A DNA stretch of 64,000 bases. Source: Berberis thunbergii (Eukaryota > Streptophyta > Magnoliopsida > Ranunculales > Berberidaceae). Positions 24,407 to 35,219 of this stretch are shown here, piece by piece (positions within the stretch are counted from its first letter, which is position 1; every line of letters starts with the position of its first letter). Where the stretch lies: contig QNQO01009147.1 of assembly GCA_003290165.1 (NCBI GenBank), positions 1 to 64,000 on the forward strand, in the 5' to 3' direction. Under the pieces are notes generated by a model, which was not told where the DNA came from, searched no databases, and saw nothing but the letters and a program-made list of their open reading frames with translations. The position numbers and the translations under genes were made by a program.

Positions 24407-24803
24407 CACTACACCAAAAATACCCATTAGCAACGGTTTGGAACCATGGGGGTAACCAATTTCCACGGCTTAGAGCCGTGGGCTGTAGAGGCTTCGCTAA
24501 ATCACTATTAACGGCTACAAACCGTTGCAAAAATGTTAGCCACGGTTTTATACTCGATGACGGTTGATGATTTAGCCACGGTTCTAAACCGTTGTAAAAA
24601 GTTTAGCCACGTTTTAAGCCGTGGCTAGGAATAGCCACAGATTAAAACCGTTGCAAGTTATGGCCTCGGTTCTAAGCTGTTGCAATAGTTTTAGCCATGG
24701 TTTTAAGCCGTGGCAAGTACCAGCCACGGCTTAAAACTGTGGCAAGTTATGGCCACGGTTCTAAACCGATGCAATAGTTAGCCACGGTTTTAAGCCGTGG
24801 CAA
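24407..24803. repeat. CACTA-II left subterminal repeats
   Basis: About a dozen units of GCCACGGTTTTAAGCCGTGG and variants (imperfect palindromes separated by TTAG/AAG spacers) within 400 bp of the terminus. Confidence 0.9.
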
Positions 24804-24818
24804 ATTTTTTTTTTTTTT

Positions 24819-24849
24819 CTATAAATGACTTTTTATTACATCTTATAGG
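24819..24849 (-). terminator. Conserved 3' module (CACTA-II copy)
   Basis: Shares ATGACTTTTTATTACATCTT with the 3' modules of CACTA-I and CACTA-III, directly inside the subterminal repeats and a T-run. It diverges after the TATA that follows. Confidence 0.6.
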
Positions 24850-25058
24850 TAAGTATAATTCTTGCATCAGGTAAGTAAAATTTAATATGACTTTTTATTA
24901 AATTTAAAAACAGCATTTACAACCTCTGATCAGCAATTGCTTTCAAGCAATTCATTACAGTAGCAACATTTACAATTCATTACAGCATAAATTTAGATCA
25001 TTCACAATTCATTACAGCACGTGCATCACTTCAGATCATTCACAACCTCTGATCAGCA

Positions 25059-25253
25059 ATTTTTTTCAGCAAATTCAATAATGCGCCCTTCTTCGTCAAT
25101 TTTCATCAGACCAAATGCAATGGCACGTTGTTCATCCATTGGCAGCGCAACAACAGTGATGTCAGCATTTGTTTCTCTATGAACTTGAATAAACTTCACA
25201 TAGTCCATACGGTATAGATGATCTCCAGCAAGAACCAAAAACTCCAGCACATT
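25059..25253 (-). pseudogene. ADP-glucose pyrophosphorylase small-subunit fragment captured in CACTA-II
   Basis: AGPase makes ADP-glucose for starch in plastids. The minus strand encodes [20 protein letters not shown], then [20 protein letters not shown] and [19 protein letters not shown], close to the small-subunit consensus through the catalytic region that follows the nucleotide-binding part. Only about 65 of roughly 520 residues are present and the frame ends shortly after EFAEK. It is the last captured fragment before the 3' end of CACTA-II. Confidence 0.9.
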
Positions 25254-26095
25254 GTGCCATTCAAAGAGCCATAAATATTGTCTTACAGCATCAACTCTTC
25301 CTTATAAATCATTAAAAACATGAATAAGATGGGGCTTCAATCATGAAGGACGTTTCAGATTGAAATTGCGCTCATAATGAAAGTTTAATTGACTGAAGTA
25401 AGAAACTCATTATAAATTGTACGTACTTCATAGGAGCCTAACTGAGCAAAACTGCGGAACAGAATGAACAGACTAAAATGGAAAATGTAGTTGAAGCTCA
25501 ACAACCAAGAGATTGACAGACTATACCAAAGCCTAAGGCATTGAACAGCTCCTGAAGTTCCATAGGAACATTTTTAACCTAGTATACCCCTAAATACGGC
25601 AATAAGCACCCTTACTCTGAAAAACGGTGTGTGTGTGTGTTGCTTTTCCTAGTATAGGGAAGTATACTACTGGACAGTCAGTAAACATATGCTATAATAA
25701 TGAGCTAAAATATTGAGCTGAGTTAGTTTTGCACTATGATGAGAGACGTTTGAAGAAAATGGAACTTGAATATGTAGGAAAAAGTAAACTGGCTAAAAGA
25801 CCAACTAGAAGCATCTGTTAGCCTGTTAAGCAAACTGTTAGGTTGGTCCATGTTAGGTTTGCTACTTTTATTCATGATGAATATGGGGAAGCCACTTTCA
25901 TACAGGGAGCATGCATCTTTTGAACAAACAATGCTACATCCTTATAACATTTGAAATGGAAAAAAAAAAGTAAAAAAAAATTCAAACATAATAGCGTGCA
26001 CATAAAGTATAAAAACAAATAAATTACAAAAGCACATAGGCACAAACTATGAAATCAATATGATTGATTGAAATCGGCATGATCCAAAAAAAATA
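25254..26095. other. Unassigned interior of CACTA-II
   Basis: AT-rich, includes a short GT repeat near 25,629. No domain recognised; intron-like. Confidence 0.35.
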
Positions 26096-26176
26096 CCTTA
26101 AAAAGCAAATAAGGAGTTCCAGTTTCTATCTGTGCTTTCAAAATCTCAAACCAGAGATTCTGTGCAGATACAACCT
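26096..26176 (-). pseudogene. Ribonucleotide reductase large-subunit exon captured in CACTA-II
   Basis: The large subunit (R1) reduces ribonucleotides to deoxyribonucleotides. The minus strand encodes KVVSAQNLWFEILKAQIETG then TPYLLFK, matching the conserved R1 segment (AQ.LWFEIL..QIETGTPYMLYKD). A GT follows the last codon. At its 5' side it runs without an intron into GPHK of the cysteine-synthase fragment, so two unrelated genes are joined exon to exon. Confidence 0.88.
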
Positions 26177-26665
26177 TCTTTGTGAGGACCTGTGTTTTGT
26201 AATAAAAAAAACGATGTGATATAGATGCAAACAACTGTGCTAGAAAATAGAAATGACGTTTCCATTGCTTTACCAGGTGTTCCACTAGAAAGAATGTTTC
26301 TTTCTTTTGGTTCAATACCAATAACCTGAAATGTGAAAAAATCAAATGAAATATGAACTATCAGTACCTATGTTAAGTAAATCAGACAGGAAATAAATGT
26401 TTAATGCAATAACATTGTACTTCTACAGCCCTCCATGATACCCATGTCATGCAACACATGATGGACAAGGGGATACACCACCTGTCAGATATGTATGATT
26501 TTAGTTTTCTCATGAAAAGAATAGAAAAGAAAAAGAACATGTAACCTTTACATTAGGGTTCTTTTTTTTCAGGAACCGACCCACCCCAGAAATAGTACCA
26601 CCAGTTCCAATCTCTGCAACAAATATGTCCACTTTGCCTCTTAAAGTAGTAACTAGGAGTTGGAA
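26170..26665 (-). pseudogene. Cysteine synthase (O-acetylserine thiol-lyase family) fragment captured in CACTA-II
   Basis: PLP-dependent enzyme making cysteine or beta-cyanoalanine. Minus-strand exon 26,665-26,547 encodes [20 protein letters not shown] then [12 protein letters not shown], containing the PLP phosphate-binding loop GTGGT. After an intron, 26,326-26,273 encodes VIGIEPKERNILSSGTPG, and TGPHK follows near 26,180. The order matches the family (DI.VAGIGTGGT..G.G..LK..NP..KV.GVEP.ESN.LSGG.PGPHK). The lysine-bearing N-terminal part is absent. Confidence 0.88.
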
Positions 26666-26893
26666 CAAACCAGCGGCTCTATAAAGATCTTAAACCTCCT
26701 GGGCTTCAGATGTAGCTTTGAGGCTGTGCAGCTATGCTTTTCCAGTAAAGACCACCTGCAACATTATTTGTTTATTTACTGTATTTTTATTTTCTTACGA
26801 GGAAAGGAGCATCACATATCAGCAAAGAAACAAAGATGAAAGTATGCAACTCCAGGCTAGCTGAAGTTAATCCAAAAACAGCACTTGTGCAGC
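26666..26893. other. Intron-like sequence left of LINE copy 2
   Basis: Possible upstream part of the cysteine-synthase fragment, not assignable. Ends at the LINE target site. Confidence 0.35.
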
Positions 26894-26907
26894 ATAAAAG
26901 CACACAT
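26894..26907. repeat. Target-site duplication of LINE copy 2 (left)
   Basis: ATAAAAGCACACAT, repeated exactly at 41,166-41,179, more than 14 kb away. Confidence 0.95.
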
Positions 26908-27541
26908 CCATAATCAAAGCCCATTCCCGAGATTTTCGGGGTCAGCTACATGGATTTTGGTTCTCCAAGCAAGGCGATCTTCCCAGATTTCCTCGTCTAA
27001 TCCAAGCTCAATGATATCTTCATTCACCATCTTCATCCAAGTTTTCAACGGTCATCCCCTCCGTTTATACCCTCCATTAACTTGCCAATCTAAACATTTT
27101 CTAATTGGCGCCGTGCTTGGTCTCCTCCGCACATGACCAAACCAAGTTAAACGTCTTTCTCTAATTTTGTCCTCTATGGGCACTACACCTAAGTATCTCC
27201 TAATTCTTTCATTTCAAATTTTATCCTTACGAGTTTTACCACACATCAACCTTAACATACGCATTTCTGCTACTGCAATCGTATGCGTATGTTGTCCCAT
27301 AGTAGCCCAACATTCTGAACCGTATAGCATGGCAGGTCGAACAATTGTCTTATAGCATTTCCCTTTTAGCCTTGCAGGCATCCTTCTATCGAATAGTACT
27401 CCTGACGCCATTCTCCATTTCAACCACCCAGCTTTAATCCTATGGTCTACATCTTCTCCAATAGCCCCATTCTTTTGAATTATAGATCCTAGATATCGAA
27501 AAGCCTCACACTCTAGGACCTCGACACCTTCGATCTCAATT
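26908..27541 (-). pseudogene. LINE copy 2: C-terminal region
   Basis: Minus strand: IEIEGVEVLECEAFRYLGS, then WRMASGVLFDRRMPARLKGK, YGSECWATMGQHTH and AEMRMLRLMCGKTRKDKI, then the LTWFGHVRRRP motif, the usual C-terminal end of plant LINE RT proteins. It is separated from its RT by the CACTA-III insertion at 27,542. Confidence 0.92.
27539..27541. repeat. Target-site duplication of CACTA-III (left), ATT
   Basis: ATT, repeated at 38,588-38,590. LINE copy 1 has the uninterrupted CTCAATTGCATTAC at 6,978-6,991. Confidence 0.92.
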
Positions 27542-27740
27542 CACTGCACCAAAAGGGATGTTTAGCAACGGAGAGGTAGCCACGGCTCTAAGCCGTTGGA
27601 TTATTTTCCATGGCTAAAAATAGTGGTAATAACGGACAACGGTTTATAACCGTGGCTAAAAAAATTACACCAAAAGGGTTGCCACGGTTTTTAACCGTGG
27701 CTAAACTTGCCAACGGTTTAAAATCGTAGCTATCAGATTT
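27542..27740. repeat. CACTA-III left subterminal repeats
   Basis: Units such as GCCACGGTTTTTAACCGTGG and CAACGGTTTATAACCGTGG, plus an internal repeat of the terminus (ACACCAAAAGGG at about 27,665). Confidence 0.9.
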
Positions 27741-27745
27741 ACACT

Positions 27746-28000
27746 TTTGCGATTTGGTGAAAATATTTTCGCGCTTTGGAGGGAGTATTTTCGCACTTTA
27801 GCGAAAAAAATTGGGGAGAAATAGGTTCTCACTCTCGCCACAGCTCCTCTTCACAAGCACGGATTCTCAAACCAGATAAGAAGAACTCAAGAAGGAGAGG
27901 ACAATAGAAGAAGAAGAAGAAGAAAAAGAAAGTTTGAGAAGGTAAGTGTCCTTCTTCTTTAGATCTTGAGAGAATTGAACTGAAGAAGAACATGAAATTG
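27746..28000 (+). promoter_or_regulatory. Candidate promoter/5' leader of CACTA-III
   Basis: After the subterminal array comes TTTTCGCGCTTTGG, then TTTAGCGAAAAAAATTGGGG, then CT-rich and GAA-repeat sequence ending in an AAGGTAAGT splice-donor-like site near 27,938. The equivalent end of CACTA-II (minus, 48,590-48,536) has TTTTGCGCTTT, GGCGAAAAATTTGGGG and a CT-rich leader. The shared layout suggests a transposon promoter and 5' leader with a first intron; this is inference. Confidence 0.45.
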
Positions 28001-29185
28001 GAACTCCATTGTCAGTTTCTTCATTCCAGTCGATTTCTTTCTCTCTCTGTCTAAATCACAAGTAGAAGAAGCATCTAAGCATCTCACCCCCTTCAGCTAG
28101 TAATAATCGCGTTGGAACTTGGAACCCCATGTTTGCCATTCTTCCAAATCTCAGTTTCTCTTTCACTCATGCTCATTATCAACCATTGGGTATCTTTCTA
28201 ATCAACTACAAAATCAACCAAATGATCACAGCAAGAAATGGGTTTGTTTTTCTGTCGAAACTAATTCGTGGGTTTAGTTTTATTTTTGTTAATAGTTTCT
28301 CAACCGGTCTGTTTGGTTGAGTTGGCTCTGTATTCCTTAATTGGGTTGTTTTTTGTTTTATCAAAGTGTTGTTCTTTTTCTTTTCATCATTAATTATGGT
28401 TTGTTTTTCTTCTTGTTTACATTCCACTGTTGAATTCATGTTGTTTGTGTTTGTACTATGGCTGTTTGGCTTCATATGAATGAATCATCACTTTTTCTTA
28501 GGGGTTTTCATTTACATCTTCACCATATAAGTTAAATTGCATTGTACAATTCGATCTCCGGTGCTTGCTCTCAATCCACTCTCCTATTCTTGTTGTCTTA
28601 GTTTTGGGGTTATACCCAATCTGTACTGAGATGACAGCTCAATGTTTCAGATAATTGAAGGTCGACCAAATCTTGAAGACAATATATAATGGTTTCTATA
28701 TCTAGATTGGGTGTTTACTGATGCACTGAGATCAGAGTAATTCTCTCAGGAACGGTGCTGACACTTTGTCTTTTATAGACTCATTGAGAGCATATTCTAT
28801 TATAGGTATTGGATTTTCACAAAATTATTTTGTTCAAATGTTGGTATTGTTTGTTCAATTCAGAAGGTCATTCTGATCTTATAGAAGCTTGGGCCAACCA
28901 TGCCTTTTTACTGTCACCTGTTAGTTTGAATTTGTGATTTACTTGAAGGATACTACAATACTCGAGTGGCGAGCAATCTTTCAAAAATGTGGGGGATTTT
29001 CACTATATTTCAAACAGTCTATTGTTATACGTCTATTATGTTATTAGTATTACTGTGGAAATCTGATTTAATTTACCTTAACACTCACGTTTTATGTGTT
29101 CCAGAGCTTGATCACCTTGTTTAAGACCAGCAATGATGGTTAGCACTCTGATTTTGGACTGGAAGGGTTCAATTGAGATGGTAGA
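28001..29185. other. Intron-like stretch of CACTA-III
   Basis: T-rich, no domain recognised. Confidence 0.35.
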
Positions 29186-29272
29186 ATGGAGAGGAAAAGG
29201 GTGGATGAATTTGAACCTGGATCAGTTCCACCTGTGAGACAAGTGGACAGATTCGGGTTCGTAAAGCAAAGA
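29186..29272 (+). pseudogene. RabGAP/TBC protein N-terminal exon captured in CACTA-III
   Basis: The plus strand encodes MERKRVDEFEPGSVPPVRQV then DRFGFVKQ, matching the N-terminus of a plant TBC-domain RabGAP group (xxFEPGPxPSxRxVDRFGFVKQ). Only the first ~29 residues are present; the TBC catalytic domain is absent. Identification rests on this short motif. Confidence 0.55.
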
Positions 29273-29591
29273 AGTAAACTCCCCCGATGGTCAACCCAGG
29301 ATTAGGTCTGCGATTGATCAAGAGAAGTGGGTTTTTAATTGTTGGAGCTGATAATTATTTCTCATTTGTTCATAGTTTCATTTATGTCTACAATAGGAAA
29401 CGATTTTATGAAATTATCATGTGGTGGTTCTTATTTTGTTCATGTCTATATGCTTTGTTGAATTATTGAAGTGCTGAACAATTGGTATTAGCTTGAAAAA
29501 AATGTCAAACATAATTTTATCGAGTGTGATCATGTTGGTAAGATGCATCATAATTGAAAGAACCTTGTCTTTCTCTTCCTCCATTGAGATG

Positions 29592-29802
29592 ACACCAAAA
29601 TGTTTCTTCACTTGCCACAAAAATAGATCAGTTCCTTCGCATCCCTGAACCAACCATTGTCTTGGGCTCTGAAATCTTTGATCTTGTGTTTTTGTACTTG
29701 GACGGGAACATTGTTACCATTGCTTGTTTCAACAAAGCCCAATCGTCCTTCAAAATATCACTTGAACAAGTACGGCTGCTTGTAGCTGCCATAGAGGAGT
29801 GA
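29592..29802 (+). pseudogene. Unidentified open reading frame, possible captured exon
   Basis: A 70-codon plus-strand frame encoding SSLATKIDQFLRIPEPTIVL, then GSEIFDLVFLYLDGNIVTIA and ISLEQVRLLVAAIEE before a stop. It has a protein-like composition and no low complexity. I do not recognise the family. Confidence 0.4.
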
Positions 29803-30197
29803 AAAGGGGATACATTGTCAGCACTTGCTTGTGCATAATCAATGTCAATGATCTAACGTGTACTTAAATTTACCAAAAACATTAATGTTTTAATTGTATT
29901 TTCTCATTCTCATTAATCTGTATGATAATTTATAATTAGAAGATGTCTCAAGATTAGATGGTTAAAATGTTAAATCTGTGTGAGTGTTTATGTTACTTGA
30001 AGTTTGTGCACACTTCATTCTTCAGAAATGAAGTCTTGTTTGACATGATGGTGTGGTGTACAAGGAATTGTGAAAAATAACTATTAGCTGTCATTATATT
30101 TTGCAATGGATCCTATATTTTCGACAATTGTTCTAGAACCTGTTCTGATTTATTTCAATCTCAGTTAACTTTTTTTTCTTTTACGTATTATTTCGAG

Positions 30198-30439
30198 GTA
30201 AATCAAAAGATGATGAAATCAACTCTTATCAAGGACCTTTATGGAGAAATTGATCTGCTTAAAGCAGGTAGTGTATGCTTTTTGTTCTGCAGTCTGATTA
30301 CTCATATGCTTTTCTTTTGACATAGCATATTTAGTTGAAAATAATTGGCTTCTTTTTTGAAGAGGTTTATGATGCGCGGGAGAAAAGTGGAGTTTACATT
30401 CCAAAAGAATGTTACTATCAAGAGGAGAGTGAAAGAAAG
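30198..30439 (+). pseudogene. Kinesin-5 (BimC-type) two-exon fragment captured in CACTA-III
   Basis: Kinesin-5 motors slide antiparallel spindle microtubules. Exon 30,198-30,267 encodes VNQKMMKSTLIKDLYGEIDL; after an intron of about 95 bp, exon 30,363-30,439 encodes EVYDAREKSGVYIPKECYYQ then EESERK. This is the neck-linker/neck region immediately after the motor domain of plant kinesin-5, and the two exons join in frame. The motor domain itself is absent. Splice signals GAG/GT and AG/GT are preserved. Confidence 0.9.
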
Positions 30440-30690
30440 GTATTCATTCAACTCTATTTTACATTTCCATGATGGACAGTGGCAGGTGATAGTGCTTTTA
30501 TCTAGAGTTTTCTTCTAAATATTGACCAGGGATTATTGTGACACTTAGCTAGTATCTCATATTTTTGGATTTCTCAAGTAGAGATTTGTTTACCTTTGTT
30601 CTATGTTTTTGGATCTCAGATGTAATATCTTGTGGGCGGGTATCAACCCTGGACCCGTGAAAAATATATGTGAGAGTAATGAACATCACG

Positions 30691-30906
30691 ATGTGGATAT
30701 TTGTGCTACTCACATGAAAAGCACGTGGGTCCCTGCGGCTCGGCGTCGTGAACGTCAGCTATGTACTACCATCACTGCTGCTGCTGGTTCTTCTGGGTCT
30801 TCTTCAGCTGTCAATAAACCTAAACTGTCTCATACTACAAATTCACATACTTCAACTTCTAATACTACTCCCCCTAGAAACTTAGATACTAGCTCTAGCC
30901 ACCAAG
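30691..30906 (+). pseudogene. SHI/STY/LRP1-family fragment captured in CACTA-III
   Basis: These plant transcription factors (SHORT INTERNODES related) control auxin biosynthesis. The plus strand encodes the end of the RING-like zinc finger, DICATHMKSTWVPAARRRERQ, followed by a Ser/Thr-rich linker with NSHTSTSNTTPPRNLDTSS and HQ before a GT donor, as in LRP1-like members. The first Cys pairs of the finger and the IGGH domain are missing. The sequence before about 30,690 belongs to something else. Confidence 0.85.
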
Positions 30907-32631
30907 GTATGTTAATATTCTTCTCTAGCTCTTTATTGGTTGTGATTTCATAGATCAAAACACTTCAAATGGTGTTTTTTTATTTTTTATTTGTGATTTT
31001 ATCAAATTCTAAAAAAATTTCAGTAGGTATCTCTCATATGACCTGTAGATCAATGGGTATCTCTTTTTTATTGAAAGAAGTTCAAATGAATTCTCATTGT
31101 TGAAATACCATAGAATGAAACATGATTCTTGATACTTAGGTTGATCTAAGTCGGACGTGTGACTTTAAGAAATATAGCACACCTGGCAACAGAATTTGGG
31201 CTTTAACTAAGAGGTAAAAAAGAGAAGATAACTAACAGTCCTTGGCATAGAAATAGTAAACTGAACAATATTTGTTGGAGGTGTGACTTGTCCATTGTCT
31301 TTCCTTCATTATCAATTTTGTGTCCGACAATATTTTCTGTGATTTTCTGAGTTTCATTGCAATAACGTTATCTTCAAAATCCTTACCACTCTTTGATAAA
31401 GCTCATTTCACTTTCTGTAACTTGGATTCTTCTATATATTAAGTCATATATCATCCCTGAGGTGTGTTTGGTTTTGAGATGATAAGTCTAGGGGAAACAG
31501 TGAAAAAGAGAGGGGAGAGGAGAAAAAGATTTTCGGAACAGTTATTAGCTCTATGTGTACCTTGCTTCATAATTTTCTAATCATTCCAATTCAATTCTCT
31601 TTAGTTTACTGAACCATTCCCAGGACACTTTTGAGCTTCTCTCATCTCTCACTATGATCTCCCTTTATTGTATTCTGTTGTTTCTGGTCATTTTGCTTCA
31701 TGGACATATAGGCATTTGTTGAAGTTAGTTAATGAGTATATATATATAATGCTAGATTTGTATTCTATACCGTCCCATCTAAGCTGAAACCTACATTTGC
31801 ATTATTGGATGAAGGTTATGGTCCTACTTATAGTCGCAACTTAAACAAGTCCCATTTCTAATAAAGTGTTCTTCATCTTCATGTGTCTCTACTCTTTCCA
31901 AATTTGCCACGACTTACGTAGTTCTAACTCTGCTTCTTTCCTTGCTTTCATGTTAAAAAAATTTTATTCCAGGAAACTATCGCATGAGATTTCCATAGTT
32001 TTTTTGCAACTTTATCCCATAATATTTAAGCCTTTACAGAATACAAGTAGCCATTACATTTTCCTTTGAGAGCTACATAAACTGTGTACTTTGAGCTTTA
32101 TGGCGCTACACGTGCAATTGTCCATGATTGATGCTATTTCATGGGGGTTCCCTAGAACTTACAGCAGATAAGAATAACATATGATCTGGTACACCTGCTG
32201 TAGCTGGAAAAAAAAGTAGGAATCTTGGAGATTATATTTGTTATAGATATTCATAATCAACTCGAGATTTATGCACATCTGTACGTTGAAGAATACCATC
32301 TAGCATAAGGAGCAACTCTATCATCTAAATCATATGGCTTGCACATCCATCTCTAATATAAAAGAGTTGTGTAATACAGTGCAATAAGCTTTCCGAAGTT
32401 TTTCTTCTTAGTTACCTATTTAAACCCAACTACTTGTGGATTGCTGGGTCTCAAAATTGATAAGTTGTAGATGTGAATTCAATCTTTGAAATTTTTTTCA
32501 GTTTTAAAGGTTTTTACTTGGACTGCTAGTAGAGATTTTGCAAAATACATCGTACAGCTCTTTACTAACTTTGATGCTGTTTGTTTGTGTTTTATTTCAG
32601 TTACCTACTTGAAACTTCTCAGCCTTGAGGT
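30907..32631. other. Intron-like stretch of CACTA-III
   Basis: T-rich, with no recognisable domain over 1.7 kb. Contains a short TA repeat near 31,738. Confidence 0.35.
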
Positions 32632-32870
32632 TTGATGGAGGAAACAAGTAGTGTTCAAGGAAACTCTCTTGAATCTGTTCCTCCTGCTTCATCATCATCA
32701 CAAATTGTTGCACAAGCTAATTCAGATTCTCCTATTTCTTCTAATATTGCTGACAAACAAGAGTCTGTTTATGAGAGTGAAGTAATACAAAATTCTATTG
32801 CTTCACTCTCAAGCAACGATGGTGCATCAGCAGGAGATAATGCCGCGAAATTACTGAAAGTGGCCTGGTT
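32632..32870 (+). pseudogene. Unidentified Ser-rich exon, possible captured fragment
   Basis: The plus-strand frame begins MEETSSVQGNSLESVPPASS and continues Ser/Asn-rich to GASAGDNAAKLLK. A branch/pyrimidine-type TTATTTCAG precedes it at about 32,600. Composition suggests a disordered region of a real protein; family unknown. Confidence 0.4.
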
Positions 32871-33030
32871 GGTTTTGCCAATTAGTCTTTTAACAATTAA
32901 TTTTGATATTATATATGTATCGTTCTGGGATGCAGCATTATAGGTTTATTTGATCACATTTTTCTGGTTTTGTTGCATTACAGGTGAACTTAAGAATTTG
33001 TGATCATCTGTGACAGTGACCTTCTCCAAT

Positions 33031-34035
33031 GGCTCGTTCAAAGGACAAACTTAACACAAAGGAGATTGATGCGAGAAGTATGTCATCCTCACATCGCCAT
33101 GCAGAAGGACCACCAACACCGCATATCCACAAGGTTGGGAAACTCTCTCAGTAAAACTTGTTGAAGGATGTAAAAAACACATTGAAGGAGGCTTTCTTCG
33201 CAGATGACCCTTTGCGTTCTTTCAAGGACCAACCAAAGTCTAGAAAGTTCATTCTTGGCATCCAGGCCATTTTTCCTATTCTTGAGTGGGGGAGACATTA
33301 CACTCTAGCTAAATTTAAGGGAGATCTCATTGCGGGACTCACTATTGCAAGTCTATGCATTCCTCAGGTAGCTATATAACTTTGTTTAATTCAAAAAATA
33401 AAAATTTACTGCTACTTTCTTCTCCAGTGTCACTCAAGCTGCACTTGGCTTTCTCAGGTAACTTATGTCTTTCTAGGAACCGTTTTCCTGGCTATTTTTT
33501 GGCGATCTGTCTCACCACTGTACTAGTAATGTTGTTTTTTATGTGTTTCAGATTAAGGGTTCTTAATAGATTTCCTTTCCCATGCAGCCATTGTTGGGTT
33601 TATGGGTGAGACAGCTATTACGATTGCCCTTCATCAGCTTAAAGGTTTTTTGAGCATGAAAAAATTTACAAAGAAAAGTAACATTGTTTCTGTAATGAAG
33701 TATGTTGTTCATTCAACACATCATGCGGTAAACCCTCATAACCTCTCACAAATCCTAAAATTTCCTTGCTTTCTAATGACATACATTAACAAATTTGGGT
33801 TTTGATTGCTAGTTACTGAAATTTATGCTTTACCCCAATTACAGTGGAATTGGCAGACTATAGTCATCGGAGAAGCATTCTTACTTTTCCTTCTTGTCAC
33901 TAAGTACATAGTATGACTCTCTGCTCTTTACCTTCATTTGTTATCCTTTATTCAATTTTCTGGTTTCCTAATTTATCTATGCTTATGTAAACACAGGCAA
34001 AGAAGAATAGGAAAATTTTTTGGGTTCCCTACGTG
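33031..34035 (+). pseudogene. Sulfate transporter (SULTR) N-terminal multi-exon fragment captured in CACTA-III
   Basis: SULTRs are proton/sulfate symporters of the plasma membrane. Exon 33,031-33,366 encodes a His-rich start, then NLLKDVKNTLKEAFFADDPL, FKDQPKSRKFILGIQAIFPI and FKGDLIAGLTIASLCIPQ. Later exons give SVTQAALGFL, DFLSHAAIVGFMGETAITIA, QLKGFLSMKKFTKKSNIV, then WNWQTIVIGEAFLLFLLVTK and KKNRKIFWVP. The order is that of SULTR group 1-like proteins from the N-terminus through the first membrane helices. An in-frame stop near 33,154, an extra base near 33,558 (before the DFLSHAA block) and a missing exon section after CIPQ break it. The C-terminal STAS domain is absent. Confidence 0.9.
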
Positions 34036-34149
34036 CTCAAATTCTTCTAGTCCATGGGCTTCAAATGTCCTAAGAGAAAAGGAGTTGTAGACTTTTTGCA
34101 AAGGTACAAGTTTATATATTAGTGTATTCTATTTATGGATTTTATGTAG

Positions 34150-34530
34150 GTGGATGTTTCGAAAGTAAAGATGGATGTCGTCAAGGCTTGGATTGCACAT
34201 AGGGTGACAGAGCTTCTTGGGTTTGAAGATGAATTTCTTATCAATTTTATATATGGTCTTCTAGATTGAAAGGTGAGCTTCTCTTTCTTCTTAATTTTGG
34301 TTCAATTATAATGTGTGTGTCTTGTGTGGGTGTTGACTATTCCGTTTGATATAAGAGATTAATGGGAAGCAAGTTCAAATCCAGATTACTGGATTCATGG
34401 AGAAAAATATTGGAAAGTTCATGAAAGAGCTTTGGGGTCTCCTCCTCAGTGCTCAAAGTAATGCTAGGCTGAATCAGATCGAATTAATAGTGAGATTCAG
34501 AAGGAGAAAGAGCTTGAACAGGAGAAGTCT
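34150..34530 (+). pseudogene. PWI-domain (SRRM1-like splicing factor) fragment captured in CACTA-III
   Basis: PWI domains bind nucleic acid in splicing coactivators. Plus-strand exon from about 34,150 encodes VDVSKVKMDVVKAWIAHRVT then ELLGFEDEFLINFIYGLLD; after an intron the next exon encodes INGKQVQIQITGFMEKNIGK then FMKELWGLLLSAQSNA. This matches SRRM1-like PWI domains (V.LEVIKPWI..RVTEILGFEDDV.I.FI...LE, K..QI.LTGFL....A..FM.ELW.LLLSAQ). PWI itself reads AWI here. The domain is nearly complete but one stop lies at the first exon end. Confidence 0.88.
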
Positions 34531-34885
34531 AAGATGGTAACTTGTTCATTCTATGCCAACTTCTCTTTGACGTTGTTGGGACTTTCTGTTTTGACTGTCA
34601 TTTGTGTTTTTTCTGGCATTTAGCTTCCTTCTGCAATTATTTGGGTTCATGTCCTTTTACCTCAAACTACTATAGGACGGTGAGTGTGTGTTCCTTCACT
34701 ATCTTATTATTGACATCCGCGTCATTTTCTCCTAGTTATGTTCTGAAATCTGTATATGTAGGTGCTTTTGATGTGAAATTTATATATGTATTTTCTTAAA
34801 GGGTGCTTTTCATAAGAAATGCATATATTTGTTTTCATAATGGTTTCTTTTAATCTGAAATTTGTGTCTGTATTTTCTTAAAAGG

Positions 34886-35215
34886 GTGAAATCACAAAAG
34901 GGATGACTGCAATTGAAGAAATGGCAGGAATGGATGTTCTCCGCGATGACAAAACCGGAACCCTTACTCTAAATCACCCTCATTGTTGACCGAAACCTGA
35001 TAGAGGTACATGACTTATTTATTGTTTGCCTAGTTAATGTGAATGATTATTACATTGTGTTGGGCATGGACAAAGATACTATTGTCTTGCATGCATCTAG
35101 AGCCTCAAGACTTGAGAACCAAGATGCTATTGACACAGCCATTGTCAACATGCTTGCTGATCCAAAAGAGGTAGCAAATGAAATAGAAAATATGTTTTTG
35201 ATAACTCTTCTATCC
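34886..35215 (+). pseudogene. Plasma-membrane H+-ATPase fragment captured in CACTA-III
   Basis: P-type proton pump of the plasma membrane. Plus strand 34,886-34,985 encodes [19 protein letters not shown] then [10 protein letters not shown], containing the phosphorylated Asp in DKTGT. After an intron, exon 35,062-35,169 encodes [20 protein letters not shown] then [17 protein letters not shown], matching the start of the nucleotide-binding domain. CSDKTGT of the family reads RDDKTGT here. Transmembrane regions are absent and frames are broken, so no pump can be made. Confidence 0.93.
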
Positions 35216-35219
35216 AGGT

